Assembly: GCF_004770145.1 (NCBI RefSeq)
Contig: NZ_RQFW01000003.1
Coordinates: 13,418 to 77,417, forward strand
DNA: 64,000 nucleotides
Direction of reading: 5' to 3'
Origin: Leptospira bourretii
GTDB taxonomy: Bacteria; Spirochaetota; Leptospiria; Leptospirales; Leptospiraceae
Shown: in pieces, positions 48,766 through 58,934 of the stretch
Numbering within the stretch: the first letter of the stretch is position 1
Layout of the letters: each line of letters begins with the position of its first letter
The notes under the pieces: model-generated
The model's input: the letters and a program-made list of their open reading frames with translations, nothing else
Databases searched by the model: none
What the model was told of the DNA's origin: nothing
Translations under genes and position numbers: made by a program

Positions 48766-51700
48766 AAATAGTGTTTCTCCAAACTAACAGATGCTTCTTG
48801 GATGTAAGACAAGATTTCATTTCGAATTTTACCGAATGTTTCTAAAGTCCATTGGTTTTCTGAGGTTTTGAGATCAGAATAGATCCCTGCATTTTGGAAA
48901 GTGCCCATACCGCGTAAAAATAAATAGTAAACTCCTCCAAAACGATCTAAAGCTAGCGCCTCTCCATAAAGAGAAGATAGGTAGTCAAAAAGGATGAGGG
49001 CGTAAACCGATTTTTGGATCATGTATCCTTTTTCAACCACGGCTGCTGTGACCGCAGTGGTATCATAAAGATCATTTGGCAAAAGATTTGATTTGTAATC
49101 TGCAATGTAGTACTTCCCATCTTTACAAAACACCAAGTCGATGGCACCTTTGAGGTAATTTTCAAATCCCGGAGCCAACGGAGTTCCGGATTTTTCTAAC
49201 ATTTTTTGGACATACAAATGAAATTTTAATTCGGAAGATTTTTCTTCTGGTTTTAAATGACTCAAACAAAAAGTTGATCCATCCGCCAAAGTGATTTCTG
49301 CAGTCATTGCTTGTTTTAAAAGATCCAAAACATTTTTTTCTAAAGATTCAGCCGGTGTTTGATGTAATTGAATCGGATATTGGCGAAAGGATTGTGAGTA
49401 TGCCCAGATCCATGAAGGGTGTTTGGAAATTTTTTCTACTTCTAAATCAAAAATTGAAAATTCACATAACTCAAGTATACGATGTAAAAAATTTCCAACT
49501 TTGGAACTGGAAGGAAGTTTAGATTTTGTTTGATAGGGTTCCGATTCGAGAGGTTCTTCGATTTCTTTTGGAGTTTCATTGTTTTGTTTTATCGGATGAG
49601 TTTGAGAGCTTTGTAAGCTTGTATAACTATGTTGCAATAAAATTCTTCCTGCTTTGACTTCAATAGGAAGAACAACTGGCTTTGTTTTCTTTTTTTTGTT
49701 TTCGATTACTTCTGTTGTCGTATTTTTTATTCTAATAAAATCAGAACGAGTTTGATTTCGAAATTGAAAACTATTTTGAGAGTTAGGAAGTTCTGAAAGT
49801 GTATCCTGAATCCTTTGCAGTTCGTTGAATAAAATATTTCCATATCCTGATTTTTGAAAAGAATCTTTTCCCCAAGATAACTTTGGTAGATATAATCTAA
49901 GGTTAGGTCTTGTTAAGGCGACGTATAGTAATCGTTTTTGTTCGTTTAGAAAATGTTTGAATTCATTTTGTTTTCCAATTTTTGAATCCCAGAGACTCAG
50001 TATCCACTTTCTTTCGTTTTTTTTGTTTTCTTCGATTAGGGTAGGGTATTCGTAATTTGAAATACTTTGTGCTCTGGTTCCAAAATAATATAAAAAAACA
50101 ATGGGCCATTCCAATCCTTTGGAGGCGTGAATGGTTAGGATTTGAACGGCATCGTCTTCTGTTTCGCGGTCATATAGTGGTTCTTCCTCTGGTGAAGATT
50201 TGGTTTGTTTGAGTTTTCTCAGTTCAGCCAGTAATTCAGTCAGGTTTGCGTTGGATCTGATTTGAAATTCTAATAATCTTTGAAAAATTTGTCTGTAATT
50301 GGTTCGTTTTCTTTCCCATTCTAAGTTCTTTAAATCATGATTCCAAAGAACTTTTGTTTCATCCATCACAGAACGAAAAAAAGTAGCATACCGGTTGTCC
50401 CGAATGAGTTTTAACCAAACATCCATTAGGGATTTTTCATAGGAATCAATTGAATGTTCGTTGTATCGTGGCAGGTCTTCAGGTTTTACACCAAAAAGAT
50501 CGGAGAATAAAATTCGTTTATAAGAGCGGGAACTATTTGATTCTTCTAGACACTCTAATAGATTTTCAATTTGTTCCGCTTCTCTTGACTGGAAAATCCC
50601 TCTTTGTTTGTAGATAGAGCAGGGGATTCCAGCTTTCGAAAGAGTTCTTTCAATTAATTCTGTGTCTTTTTTGCTGCCACATAACACAGCTATATCTTTC
50701 AATTTAACTTTTTGAACGGCAACAGTTCCTTTTTTTCTATAGGATAGAGTTTGTTCATTTTGTTGGAAGGATAGGATTTCGTTTTTGATTGACTCAGCCC
50801 AAATATTTTTCGCTGAGCTAACGTTCTGAATGTTTTCTTGGTATTGGATCACATGGATACCAAATTCATTCGGATCAATGTACTGGTATTTTATTTCCGA
50901 AGGTTCTGGATAAGATACTGGATGGTATTGGTAATCTTCTTTTTTTGACCCTGGTTCCTCAATTGGGAAAAAGTTAGTTTGCCCCAAATCTTTCTCTTGG
51001 TTATGGAAAAGTAGATTTAAGCCATTGATGATTTCTTTGGTGGATCGATAATTTGTAGTTAGACTCCCTTTGGAATTGTCAAAATCCGATGCTGCTTCTA
51101 AGTAAATCCCAATATCAGCTCCACGAAACCCATAAATACTTTGTTTTGGATCTCCAATACAAAATAACATTCTTGTTTTGTCTTTTGGGTCTACAAAAAG
51201 AGATTTAAAAATTTGGTATTGGTTTTTGTCAGTGTCTTGGAATTCATCTAGGATACAAACTTGGTATCGTTCTTTTAATGATTGGATCAAAGTATGGTTT
51301 GGGACTTTCACAAGAGTCTCGTGAACTTTTAAAATCATTTGATCGTAAGTTAAAGATTCACCCGTTTTTAATTGTTGTTTTGTATCTTCCACTAATTGGA
51401 GCGCTGTTTCTTGCAGAAACCATACTCCATTCATATCGATTTGATCGATAGGGAATGTTTCTTCTAACAAAGAAATTACAGCTTCTATGTTAGATTGGAG
51501 TTGTAAAGCCTCCGCATCCAAATTTTTTGCAACTGTTTTGCCGACTAATAAAAAATAGGCGAATCCTTGGTAGGTTGCTCCCTCGGAACTTCTTTTTAAT
51601 CCAACAATTCGTTGTAATTCTATTTTGAGAAGTTCAGGATCCTTTGATTTGATAGCAGAGAGAAAACTTTCAAATAAAAGCCAGTTTTCCATCCATTTTT

Positions 51701-52373
51701 CAATGGTAACTTTGTTACCTTGGGTTTGGATGGATTGACCGACAGGGCCTCGCAAGGAATCAATGATTTGGGTTAGGGAAGTGACAATTATTTCAATGTT
51801 TGATGAACCAAGGATAGAATCTATTGTTATTGCTTTCGGGAAGTGGTAATTTTTTGTATTGGAAAGAATTTTTGATACAGCGATCGTAATACTCTCTTCG
51901 TTCTCTAAAGTTTTAGATTCAATTAGCTCTTTTGCCAATTGGTCTGATTTTTTTCCGCCCCAATGATTTCGTTTCAAAAGATAAAAATTTTTGTTTATGA
52001 TTTCATCTGTACTCACCAAACGAACGTTTGGATTGTTTTGGGTTTCAATTGGGTATTCCTTTAAGACCATATTACAAAATCCGTGAATGGTTGAGATTGT
52101 TACTTGGTCTAAGTCACGTAAGTACCGATAAAAACCTGGTTTGTTCCCATTATCTGATAGTTCTAATATTTTTGCTTTGAGTCTTGCCTTTAGCTCTCCC
52201 GCAGCTTTTTCTGTAAAAGTGAGAATCAATGTATTTAAGATTCTATTTTCTAAGATGTTATTTTCTACATCATGTTTCATGATGTCGCCTAACATTTCCA
52301 TGATGAGATAAGTTTTGCCCGTTCCGGCGGAAGCTTCTATGAATTTTGGTTTTTGAAGTAGGGGATGATCCAT
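48762..52373 (-). CDS. recB: RecB, exonuclease V beta subunit
   Basis: The 1203-residue protein matches E. coli RecB (1180). UvrD-type helicase motifs: EASAGTGKTYLIME (about 13-26), LILTFTEKAAGELKAR, CILDEFQDTDKNQYQIF (about 376-392), MLFCIGDPKQSIYGFRGADI, LTTNYRS, and DAVQILTIHASKGLEWPIVF. The C-terminal nuclease domain has YLKGAIDLVFCKDGKYYIAD with the YK of DYKS (about 1085-1105), the RecB nuclease core. It is the 3'-to-5' motor and nuclease. It follows recC directly and overlaps recD. Confidence 0.95.
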   Translation of the reverse strand: MDHPLLQKPKFIEASAGTGKTYLIMEMLGDIMKHDVENNILENRILNTLILTFTEKAAGELKARLKAKILELSDNGNKPGFYRYLRDLDQVTISTIHGFCNMVLKEYPIETQNNPNVRLVSTDEIINKNFYLLKRNHWGGKKSDQLAKELIESKTLENEESITIAVSKILSNTKNYHFPKAITIDSILGSSNIEIIVTSLTQIIDSLRGPVGQSIQTQGNKVTIEKWMENWLLFESFLSAIKSKDPELLKIELQRIVGLKRSSEGATYQGFAYFLLVGKTVAKNLDAEALQLQSNIEAVISLLEETFPIDQIDMNGVWFLQETALQLVEDTKQQLKTGESLTYDQMILKVHETLVKVPNHTLIQSLKERYQVCILDEFQDTDKNQYQIFKSLFVDPKDKTRMLFCIGDPKQSIYGFRGADIGIYLEAASDFDNSKGSLTTNYRSTKEIINGLNLLFHNQEKDLGQTNFFPIEEPGSKKEDYQYHPVSYPEPSEIKYQYIDPNEFGIHVIQYQENIQNVSSAKNIWAESIKNEILSFQQNEQTLSYRKKGTVAVQKVKLKDIAVLCGSKKDTELIERTLSKAGIPCSIYKQRGIFQSREAEQIENLLECLEESNSSRSYKRILFSDLFGVKPEDLPRYNEHSIDSYEKSLMDVWLKLIRDNRYATFFRSVMDETKVLWNHDLKNLEWERKRTNYRQIFQRLLEFQIRSNANLTELLAELRKLKQTKSSPEEEPLYDRETEDDAVQILTIHASKGLEWPIVFLYYFGTRAQSISNYEYPTLIEENKKNERKWILSLWDSKIGKQNEFKHFLNEQKRLLYVALTRPNLRLYLPKLSWGKDSFQKSGYGNILFNELQRIQDTLSELPNSQNSFQFRNQTRSDFIRIKNTTTEVIENKKKKTKPVVLPIEVKAGRILLQHSYTSLQSSQTHPIKQNNETPKEIEEPLESEPYQTKSKLPSSSKVGNFLHRILELCEFSIFDLEVEKISKHPSWIWAYSQSFRQYPIQLHQTPAESLEKNVLDLLKQAMTAEITLADGSTFCLSHLKPEEKSSELKFHLYVQKMLEKSGTPLAPGFENYLKGAIDLVFCKDGKYYIADYKSNLLPNDLYDTTAVTAAVVEKGYMIQKSVYALILFDYLSSLYGEALALDRFGGVYYLFLRGMGTFQNAGIYSDLKTSENQWTLETFGKIRNEILSYIQEASVSLEKHYL

Positions 52374-55300
52374 TTAAGAAAACCCCTTTTTTAATAGTGG
52401 TAAAAAAATATGAATCACTGACTGGATCGAAAATTCATTAAGCAAAACTTGTGTGTATGGGGAAAGTTTCATCAACCGGTTTTCAAATTCAAGGATCGTT
52501 TCTGACTCCTCATTTAAAAAATCATTCCAGAGTTGTTCTATCTTCGTTAAATCTGTTCCAATTTCCTCTAAATCATGTTTGGCGGAAAATAAATTGAGCC
52601 CAGCAGTGGGGATATATTTTGGATTTTTATCTGTGACCAATTGGAATATAGATTCCAAATACACCTTACAATCAGTTTCTGAAAGTTGAGTCATGTCGAT
52701 CCAAACATTATTTTTGAAATCTTTTGAATTGGCGGGAATAATTGCCAAATGATTTCCTGTCACTCGAAACAAACAAGCACTCATCAATATATAGGCCATC
52801 TTTCCGAAATAATCTTTTAAATACTCGTTAGGATGTTTCGGTTTATCATAGAGACTACCAGAATAAAACCAATAGTACATTCCATCTTTTTCGATTATAT
52901 TTTCCCATTCCCCAACAAGCGTATGTGTTTCCGAAACTTCGTAGGGGCTCAGTTTTTTGCAATCTCTTAGCCCTGTATCACCAATAGAAACAGCACTATG
53001 ATAAACTAACCGATCATCTGGATGGAAAAGTGTTTCTTTGATGACAGAAAATCTTTCTGCAACGATTTCTAGTTCGTCTAAAAGTTTTTCTGATGAAACG
53101 ATATAAAATGCTCCATAAGGGAACTCAGCATTTTGTTCTGCTTTGAGAGTGAACTCTTGAAGATGGGTTTGAATTTTATTTCTATTCCAGGTCCATTCCT
53201 TTTCAGTGACTAAAGATTCTGTAAAAATTGGAATGAAGATGGATTTGATGGTGAAAATTTCTAACTGGTTGAGTCGGAAAGGTTCTTCTTTGGAATCTTC
53301 TTCCTCGTCCCAAATTTTTCCCATGTTTTCTGATAAGGATCCTAAGATGGGATTCTTTAATCCATTCGTAAGTTGTTGTATAGAAAGTTCATTTGTGATT
53401 CGAGAAGAGGTTTCTTCGAAGACTAAATCTTCTGGGTTTGTAAAATTAGGATTTGGAAATTCGTAACCTTCTCCTATAAATCTTTCTAAGTTTCTAATAT
53501 AATCAAAAGATGGGAAAGGATTTTCATCGTAGAATCGACTATAAGATGTTAGCGGCAATTCCACTGCCTCTTTGACCTCCATTGCACTCATTACTTCGAA
53601 AAGAGTAGAACAAGGCTCAAATTCTTTATCTTCTAAAGTATTTTTACCTACATAAGAAAAAGTGATACTTTCTTCTGCTGATAAAATTGATTCCCAAAAT
53701 AGCGATTCTTGGATTTCCCTTCGATTAAGATCCCATGGTTTGGAATCATACCTTCTTAGGTTAAATCGAGATCGATCAATCGAACCAGGGAACTTTCCTT
53801 CGCCAAGGCCCGCAATGTAAACATGCAAAAACGGAATAGGTCGCATTGGCTGTAAAAGAGAAACGGTGACACCTTCGGTTAAATAATTACCACGTTGCAT
53901 GGGGATATCAGAAAAAATTTCTTCCGTTAGTAGGGAGATCATTTCTAAAAAATCATTTGTTTCTTCCCAATCCGATTCACACCAGGATTGGATGGAACGT
54001 AACCATTGGTTAAAATAAATTCTTTCTCTTTCCCATTCTGCTTCGAAAAAAAATAATTTTTGGAATAAGTTCTCAAGAATGGAATAACGTTTTTCTTTTG
54101 GTGCCTTTAATATTTTTTCTTTTAGTTCAATGCGAATTTCTTTGATTCGATTCCATATTTCTACAAATTGAATGATTGTTTTTTCTGAAGAGATTTGTTT
54201 CGTTACAATTTGTGTTTCAGTCCAAGCAGACTCTTCATCAGCAACCATAGAGACAACTGCTCTTTTGAGACCAAAAGAAATTGTATATGGGTTGTATTCG
54301 TTTTCTTCTTCGTAAATGGAACCTAACGAATCAATCAATTCCAGAACTTTGATAGAAGTTTCCTCTTCATTTAAGTCGTTTGGCCCGGTGATGAGTGGAT
54401 TTTTAAATAGAGTATGAATATCTTCTTTTTCGAATCGATCGTTTTTGATGCAGCGGAACAATGTTGATAATGCTAAATAAAGTTGCGAAGTGTCTTTTGC
54501 CACTAAATCAGTGATAGAGTAGGGTATTTTGATAAGATTAGGTAGGTTTGTTTCGTTATCCGTTGCATAAATTCCACCATCAAACACCCATTCTACGGCA
54601 GATCGGTATTCATTCATATTCGGAACCAAAATTGCAAAATCAAGTAAATTCAAATTTCCTTTATTTGAATTAATTTTATTCAAAATATCATGAACAATTG
54701 ATTCTATTTCTCGATATACAGAAGGCGCATTCCATACGCGGACGGTTTGGTCTTCTAAATAGTTATCTTCTTTGAGTGGTTCTTCTAATAAAATGGCTTT
54801 TAATTTGGAAAGCATACCTCCACTCATAAATTTTGATTTTTGTTTGTTATAAATCTCTTTTGAAAATTCTTTTGCCAAAAAAGATTGTGGTTTGGAAAAT
54901 TTAGATAAAAAGTTTTTTGTTTTCTCCGGATTTTTCCCAATGGTTTTACCATTATGAAATTGATAGATATGAACGTGTAATTCTGAATCTGAATGCCCAG
55001 CCGCTTCTTTCAAAAAGTCGATGTAGGTCCCGGAAAGGTTCGACAAACAAAACAAGTGTAAGTTGCCTCGGAGTGGCAATCCTTTTCCTTCTTCCAAATA
55101 GTGGAATAAGTTTTTTGGCTTTGTTTTATCTTTGTAAATCTCTGAGTAAATATTTTTTTCCAGTTCCCAATATGGATCTTTTTTAATTTCGCTTGGAAGG
55201 TTTTTTGTTTCCAAACCAAGCCAGTCTTTAATCCAGTTTTCTCGATTTAATTCATAATCTTTGAAATACCTAGTTAGTACATCGGCGAGATAATACATTT

Positions 55301-55682
55301 TTGGAATTTCTTCAAGATACGTTTGGATTTCCGGAAATTTTTTTAGTAGAGAGTCTTGTTTTTGATAAAGTAGGGCAAAACAATCACGTTTGACTGTTTC
55401 ATATTGGTATAATGCGGAGTCTTCTTCGTATATTTGTATATTCTTATTTTCGAAAATGATTTTTAAAATCGCTTTTTCTAAAAATGTAAATTCTATATTT
55501 AATGAAAGATGAGACGGATCAAATTTTGGTAAATTTAGTCGCAACCAAGGGATCAGGTTTTGATTCGGAACCACTACCAATGGTCTTTTCAGAGGGTTTA
55601 CTTTTTGGTCTTCTGCAATTCGTTTCCCAAGTTCGGTGGTAATTTCATCCAGATGAAGACCTGCGTAGTAATGTATCGGCAA
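52374..55682 (-). CDS. recC: RecC, exonuclease V gamma subunit
   Basis: The 1102-residue protein (E. coli RecC 1122) begins with the family pattern MPIHYYAGLHLDEITTELGK, then VVVPNQNLIPWLRLNLPKFD. Later stretches include LLQPMRPIPFLHVYIAGLGE and GKFPGSIDRSRFNLRRYDSK, conserved in RecC. RecC has a degenerate helicase fold and recognises Chi. It is first of recC-recB-recD, with recB starting directly after its stop. The 5' region carries a hairpin repeat at 55798-55840. Confidence 0.93.
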   Translation of the reverse strand: MPIHYYAGLHLDEITTELGKRIAEDQKVNPLKRPLVVVPNQNLIPWLRLNLPKFDPSHLSLNIEFTFLEKAILKIIFENKNIQIYEEDSALYQYETVKRDCFALLYQKQDSLLKKFPEIQTYLEEIPKMYYLADVLTRYFKDYELNRENWIKDWLGLETKNLPSEIKKDPYWELEKNIYSEIYKDKTKPKNLFHYLEEGKGLPLRGNLHLFCLSNLSGTYIDFLKEAAGHSDSELHVHIYQFHNGKTIGKNPEKTKNFLSKFSKPQSFLAKEFSKEIYNKQKSKFMSGGMLSKLKAILLEEPLKEDNYLEDQTVRVWNAPSVYREIESIVHDILNKINSNKGNLNLLDFAILVPNMNEYRSAVEWVFDGGIYATDNETNLPNLIKIPYSITDLVAKDTSQLYLALSTLFRCIKNDRFEKEDIHTLFKNPLITGPNDLNEEETSIKVLELIDSLGSIYEEENEYNPYTISFGLKRAVVSMVADEESAWTETQIVTKQISSEKTIIQFVEIWNRIKEIRIELKEKILKAPKEKRYSILENLFQKLFFFEAEWERERIYFNQWLRSIQSWCESDWEETNDFLEMISLLTEEIFSDIPMQRGNYLTEGVTVSLLQPMRPIPFLHVYIAGLGEGKFPGSIDRSRFNLRRYDSKPWDLNRREIQESLFWESILSAEESITFSYVGKNTLEDKEFEPCSTLFEVMSAMEVKEAVELPLTSYSRFYDENPFPSFDYIRNLERFIGEGYEFPNPNFTNPEDLVFEETSSRITNELSIQQLTNGLKNPILGSLSENMGKIWDEEEDSKEEPFRLNQLEIFTIKSIFIPIFTESLVTEKEWTWNRNKIQTHLQEFTLKAEQNAEFPYGAFYIVSSEKLLDELEIVAERFSVIKETLFHPDDRLVYHSAVSIGDTGLRDCKKLSPYEVSETHTLVGEWENIIEKDGMYYWFYSGSLYDKPKHPNEYLKDYFGKMAYILMSACLFRVTGNHLAIIPANSKDFKNNVWIDMTQLSETDCKVYLESIFQLVTDKNPKYIPTAGLNLFSAKHDLEEIGTDLTKIEQLWNDFLNEESETILEFENRLMKLSPYTQVLLNEFSIQSVIHIFLPLLKKGFS

Positions 55683-55797
55683 CGGGTTTCCCTTTTTTGG
55701 TAATTCGTACTGATTCTAATCCCGCAACGATCAAAGTCCATTCTAATCTATTTAAGAATTGGAAAAATAAATACGGGGGCGCCACTTCCGGCTATCC

Positions 55798-55840
55798 GCT
55801 CCAATCTTTTGCTTTGCAAAAGGATTTCCGCTACTATCCG
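55798..55840. repeat. 43-bp hairpin repeat, copy 2
   Basis: Begins CGCTCCAATC and has the core CTTTTGC-TTT-GCAAAAG, ending GGATTTCCGCTACTATCC. Compared with copy 1 at 29482-29524, 36 of 43 bases match; stem bases change in pairs (C/G to T/A and T/A to C/G). GC-rich tracts (GGGGGCGCC before, GGGGCGC after) flank it. It lies in the 274-base gap between recC and the secreted hydrolase gene, where no real gene is seen. Confidence 0.7.
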
Positions 55841-55895
55841 GGGCGCATTAGATTTTTGTTATCTGGTTTGTTAAAAAGGAAGTGATTTAGTAGAT

Positions 55896-55921
55896 CAAAA
55901 TGGGAGAGGAAACCCTCTCCC
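55896..55921 (-). terminator. Terminator of the secreted hydrolase gene
   Basis: On the minus strand GGGAGAGG-GTTT-CCTCTCCC is a perfect 8-bp stem (55902-55921), followed by ATTTT. It lies 36 bases after the hydrolase stop. The T-tract is short, so termination may be moderate. Confidence 0.6.
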
Positions 55922-55956
55922 AAACAACGGTGAGTCGTTATGAGTGAAATTGATTT

Positions 55957-57678
55957 TTATTCACTTTCAAAACGAAGTGTCGATGCAGTAGATGTGCTGT
56001 GTTTGAAGGTTGTTGTATATAGAGACACAGGTTTTGGAACCGCATACATTGGATCAATATTATCGATCGCAAGGGCCAATCGACTACCAACAGGGAAGTC
56101 GTGAGCCACAGCTTGCAAGTCAACAATTAGGTCTGTGTCTTTTCCTTTGACACCGAACAGGGTTGCTGTTCCGTGTGTGATCAACTTTCCTGTTCCCCAA
56201 AAATCAACTTCATACAAATAGACAACAACGTGAGGTGCATTGTCGGAACTATTGATTTTACCTTTGTAGAAAGTTCTACCTCTCAGTTTGAGCGAAGTGG
56301 TGAGTTGGTCAGAAATATAAACCATTGCATTTGAACGATCGATCAAATTAACATTGGTTGTCACTGGCACGGAAACGGCACCATCTAAGATTTCGGATAG
56401 AAGGGGAACTCCGGTTGTAGCGTTTGTCCCGCCCGAAAGGATTGTATCATTTCCATTCGATGTGTTCGCAGTGGTTGTGATTTTTCCTGGAGTGAGAAGA
56501 CCCATAGGGCGCAGATGGTATGTTCTTTCCACCTTATTTGGATTAGGCCAGGAGGCATAAGTCACTCTGGAAGAAGAAAATCTTTTTTGAATGGAAACCT
56601 TCGGTTTTGTCATGATTCCATTTTGGACTCCTTTTAACCAATAATCAAACCAATCATACGCATTGGTCCAAACATAGTTTTCAATTCCAAGAACTCCTCC
56701 AATTTCTGCTGTAGCATGAATTCCATTGTTCAAATCTAATTTTTTTGGTACTGTGAGTTGCTCAAAGTAAGGAAGGATTTGATTTGGTTGGAATAAATTG
56801 TCTTGTGAGTTGTTGGAAATGTAAACAGGTTTTCCTGCCGCATTCAAAGCCGCAACAGCACTGTTTGGTGATCTTTCACTTGCCCATGCCAAAACTGTTG
56901 CCACATCTCTTGTGTCTAAAAGTTTTCCAAAATTTTCTGCAATGATAGGATCCATTCTTCCTGTAATATAACCGGCAGTGACAAGTAATAATCCCCAAAC
57001 CAGTCTTGGAGTTTGATTCCCATACAAAGAGTCTGGCAAACTTCCCCAACCACTCATGGCAACGGCTGTTTTGATTCTAGGTTCTTTACTTAGGCCAAGA
57101 AGAGAAATTCCCGCGCCGTAAGAAATACCCGCAATACCAATGTTTGTCGGATTCACAGGAGCATTAGCCAATAGGAAATCAATTCCTTTGGAAAGATCTT
57201 CCATGTCTTTTGGACCTGCTACATTGATGAGTCCGCCAGAAGTTCCAAATCCTCTAGTGTTATAACTGAACACAACGTACCCTTTTTTTGCAAGTTTAGC
57301 AGCAGGTACAATATACTCATATTCGTTAAGAGCCCAACTGTTGACAAAAATCACGGCAGGGAAGGGACCTGTTCCTGATTTAGGAATGAATAAGTTCCCT
57401 GTAATTTTCACACCATCGTTACTTAGAAACGAGATGTTGTCATTGAAAGTGAAACTTCCATCGTTTTCTTTTGCAAATGCAGATTGAATGTCTTTTGCAT
57501 TCGCCGCATTGCTCAGTTGGAGAGCTTCCGGAGTTGCCGAAGTGCTGGAGTTTGTTCCATTTAACACACCTAATACGGCAGCATTGTCTTTTGAGTTTTG
57601 GTTTCCGTTTTGTCCGCAAGCCACCAAGAGAAAGATCCCAAGTGGCAAAAGCAGACGAAAGATTTTTTGCTTTTTCAT
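55957..57678 (-). CDS. Lipoprotein alpha/beta hydrolase, S15/CocE-like
   Basis: From the ATG at 57678 (GAGG six bases upstream) the product has 573 residues, with a lipobox (PLGIFLLVACGQN). The hydrolase core: FPAVIFVNSWALNEYEYIVP, VVFSYNTRGFGTSGGLINVA (oxyanion region) and the nucleophile elbow GIAGISYGAGISL. The C-terminal beta-sandwich (about 410-573: GRTFYKGKINSSDNAPHVVV, DLQAVAHDFPVGSRLALAID) is like that of X-Pro dipeptidyl-peptidase/cocaine esterase. It is probably an envelope peptidase or esterase. Divergent from a membrane AraC regulator. Confidence 0.85.
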   Translation of the reverse strand: MKKQKIFRLLLPLGIFLLVACGQNGNQNSKDNAAVLGVLNGTNSSTSATPEALQLSNAANAKDIQSAFAKENDGSFTFNDNISFLSNDGVKITGNLFIPKSGTGPFPAVIFVNSWALNEYEYIVPAAKLAKKGYVVFSYNTRGFGTSGGLINVAGPKDMEDLSKGIDFLLANAPVNPTNIGIAGISYGAGISLLGLSKEPRIKTAVAMSGWGSLPDSLYGNQTPRLVWGLLLVTAGYITGRMDPIIAENFGKLLDTRDVATVLAWASERSPNSAVAALNAAGKPVYISNNSQDNLFQPNQILPYFEQLTVPKKLDLNNGIHATAEIGGVLGIENYVWTNAYDWFDYWLKGVQNGIMTKPKVSIQKRFSSSRVTYASWPNPNKVERTYHLRPMGLLTPGKITTTANTSNGNDTILSGGTNATTGVPLLSEILDGAVSVPVTTNVNLIDRSNAMVYISDQLTTSLKLRGRTFYKGKINSSDNAPHVVVYLYEVDFWGTGKLITHGTATLFGVKGKDTDLIVDLQAVAHDFPVGSRLALAIDNIDPMYAVPKPVSLYTTTFKHSTSTASTLRFESE

Positions 57679-57847
57679 AATTCGCCTCTGAATTGACTCA
57701 AATTTACCACGATTGCGTTGAAATGGCGTCCAAGATGGCGATTTTGGACGATTTTTTAGGTCTAATATCATAATTTTGTACCAATTCTAAGTACAGAGGG
57801 GACGCAAAAGGTTGACGGAAGCGTGCATTTCGTCCGAATTTTGCTAG

Positions 57848-58933
57848 ATGTTCGAGTTTTTTGGTTCATGGCTCCAGTTCGGGGTTTGGTATCATTTCAT
57901 ATTAGGCCTTGGGATTCTTGTGAAAGAAAAGGGTTCCAAAGGATTTCCCTTTGCCATGATCGCTGCTTTTTCGGGTGGGACTTTGATTTTTTACGCCTAT
58001 CGTCTGTATGTTGGGTTCGAATTTAAAATCTCCCTTTTGAATCATGGATATGTGCCCATTATTTTTTTAATCCCAGGCAGTATGCAGTATACAATCGAAC
58101 AGTTTTTAAGTTTAGAACCAGTCCCTTTATCTGGATTAAAACGGTTGTATCCAACTTTTTTTGTGGTTCTTCTGCTTCTTCTTTTGGAATGGAAGGCTCC
58201 TCATCTCCTGTTACAATCAATGAATCAAAGTTTTGCGGGGGCAGATTTTTCTGTACCAGAAGTAATTTCTGCCATAGGTTGTGTCTACTGGGTTGGTACT
58301 TTTATTTGGATGATCTATCAATATAGAATGATCCTCTATCGAAATCCTAATAAAGAAGCAAAGTTAGGCGTACAAGTTTTGGGAATGATATTAAAAGGAA
58401 ACATTACCTTTGCAAGTTTTATCTTTTTTAGTACATTCTTTCGTTGGCATACAGGAATATATTTTACAGCAGGGCTTGCCACACTGATGGCAGTAGTTGC
58501 TTTTATCGGAACAGAAATCAATCACGAATTGTTCAAAGATATTTTGCCGGGGCTTCGCCAATCCTATCGAACTTCTCGGATCCTAAACTTGGATTTAGAA
58601 AAACTTCAAAAAGACTTGGACTATTATTTGAAAGTTGAGTGTATCTATCGAGAAGAGGATTTGAGTTTAGCCTCCCTTGCTGAGAAGTTAGGAATCAAGG
58701 ATTACCAACTCAGTGAATATATCAATGCTTATCTTGGTATTAACTTCAATCGTTTGATCAATGAATGTCGCATTTCAGAAGTCTGTCGTCTTCTAGAAGA
58801 AGAACCAAAAGCCAACTTGTTGTCTCTTGCTTACCAAGTTGGTTTTAATTCCAAAGCAAACTTCAATTTAGCATTTAAGGCATCTAAAAAAGTTTCCCCA
58901 AGTGAATATGCAAAGTCAGTGGGGAAGAGTTAG
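57848..58933 (+). CDS. Membrane-anchored AraC-family regulator
   Basis: The 361-residue protein has about six to seven TM helices in its first 235 residues (for example FFVVLLLLLLEWKAPHLLLQ, VISAIGCVYWVGTFIWMIYQ), and a C-terminal AraC HTH (about 265-358: EEDLSLASLAEKLGIKDYQL, ISEVCRLLEEEPKANLLSLA, YQVGFNSKANFNLAFKASKK). This layout lets a membrane sensor act directly on DNA. It is divergent from the lipoprotein hydrolase gene (169 bases between starts), a likely target. Confidence 0.9.
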   Translation: MFEFFGSWLQFGVWYHFILGLGILVKEKGSKGFPFAMIAAFSGGTLIFYAYRLYVGFEFKISLLNHGYVPIIFLIPGSMQYTIEQFLSLEPVPLSGLKRLYPTFFVVLLLLLLEWKAPHLLLQSMNQSFAGADFSVPEVISAIGCVYWVGTFIWMIYQYRMILYRNPNKEAKLGVQVLGMILKGNITFASFIFFSTFFRWHTGIYFTAGLATLMAVVAFIGTEINHELFKDILPGLRQSYRTSRILNLDLEKLQKDLDYYLKVECIYREEDLSLASLAEKLGIKDYQLSEYINAYLGINFNRLINECRISEVCRLLEEEPKANLLSLAYQVGFNSKANFNLAFKASKKVSPSEYAKSVGKS

Positions 58934-58934
58934 T

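Noticed and set aside
55697..55885. 62-codon plus-strand frame between recC and the hydrolase gene.
   Set aside because: It runs through the hairpin repeat and has no ribosome site; the frame is a by-product of the repeat.
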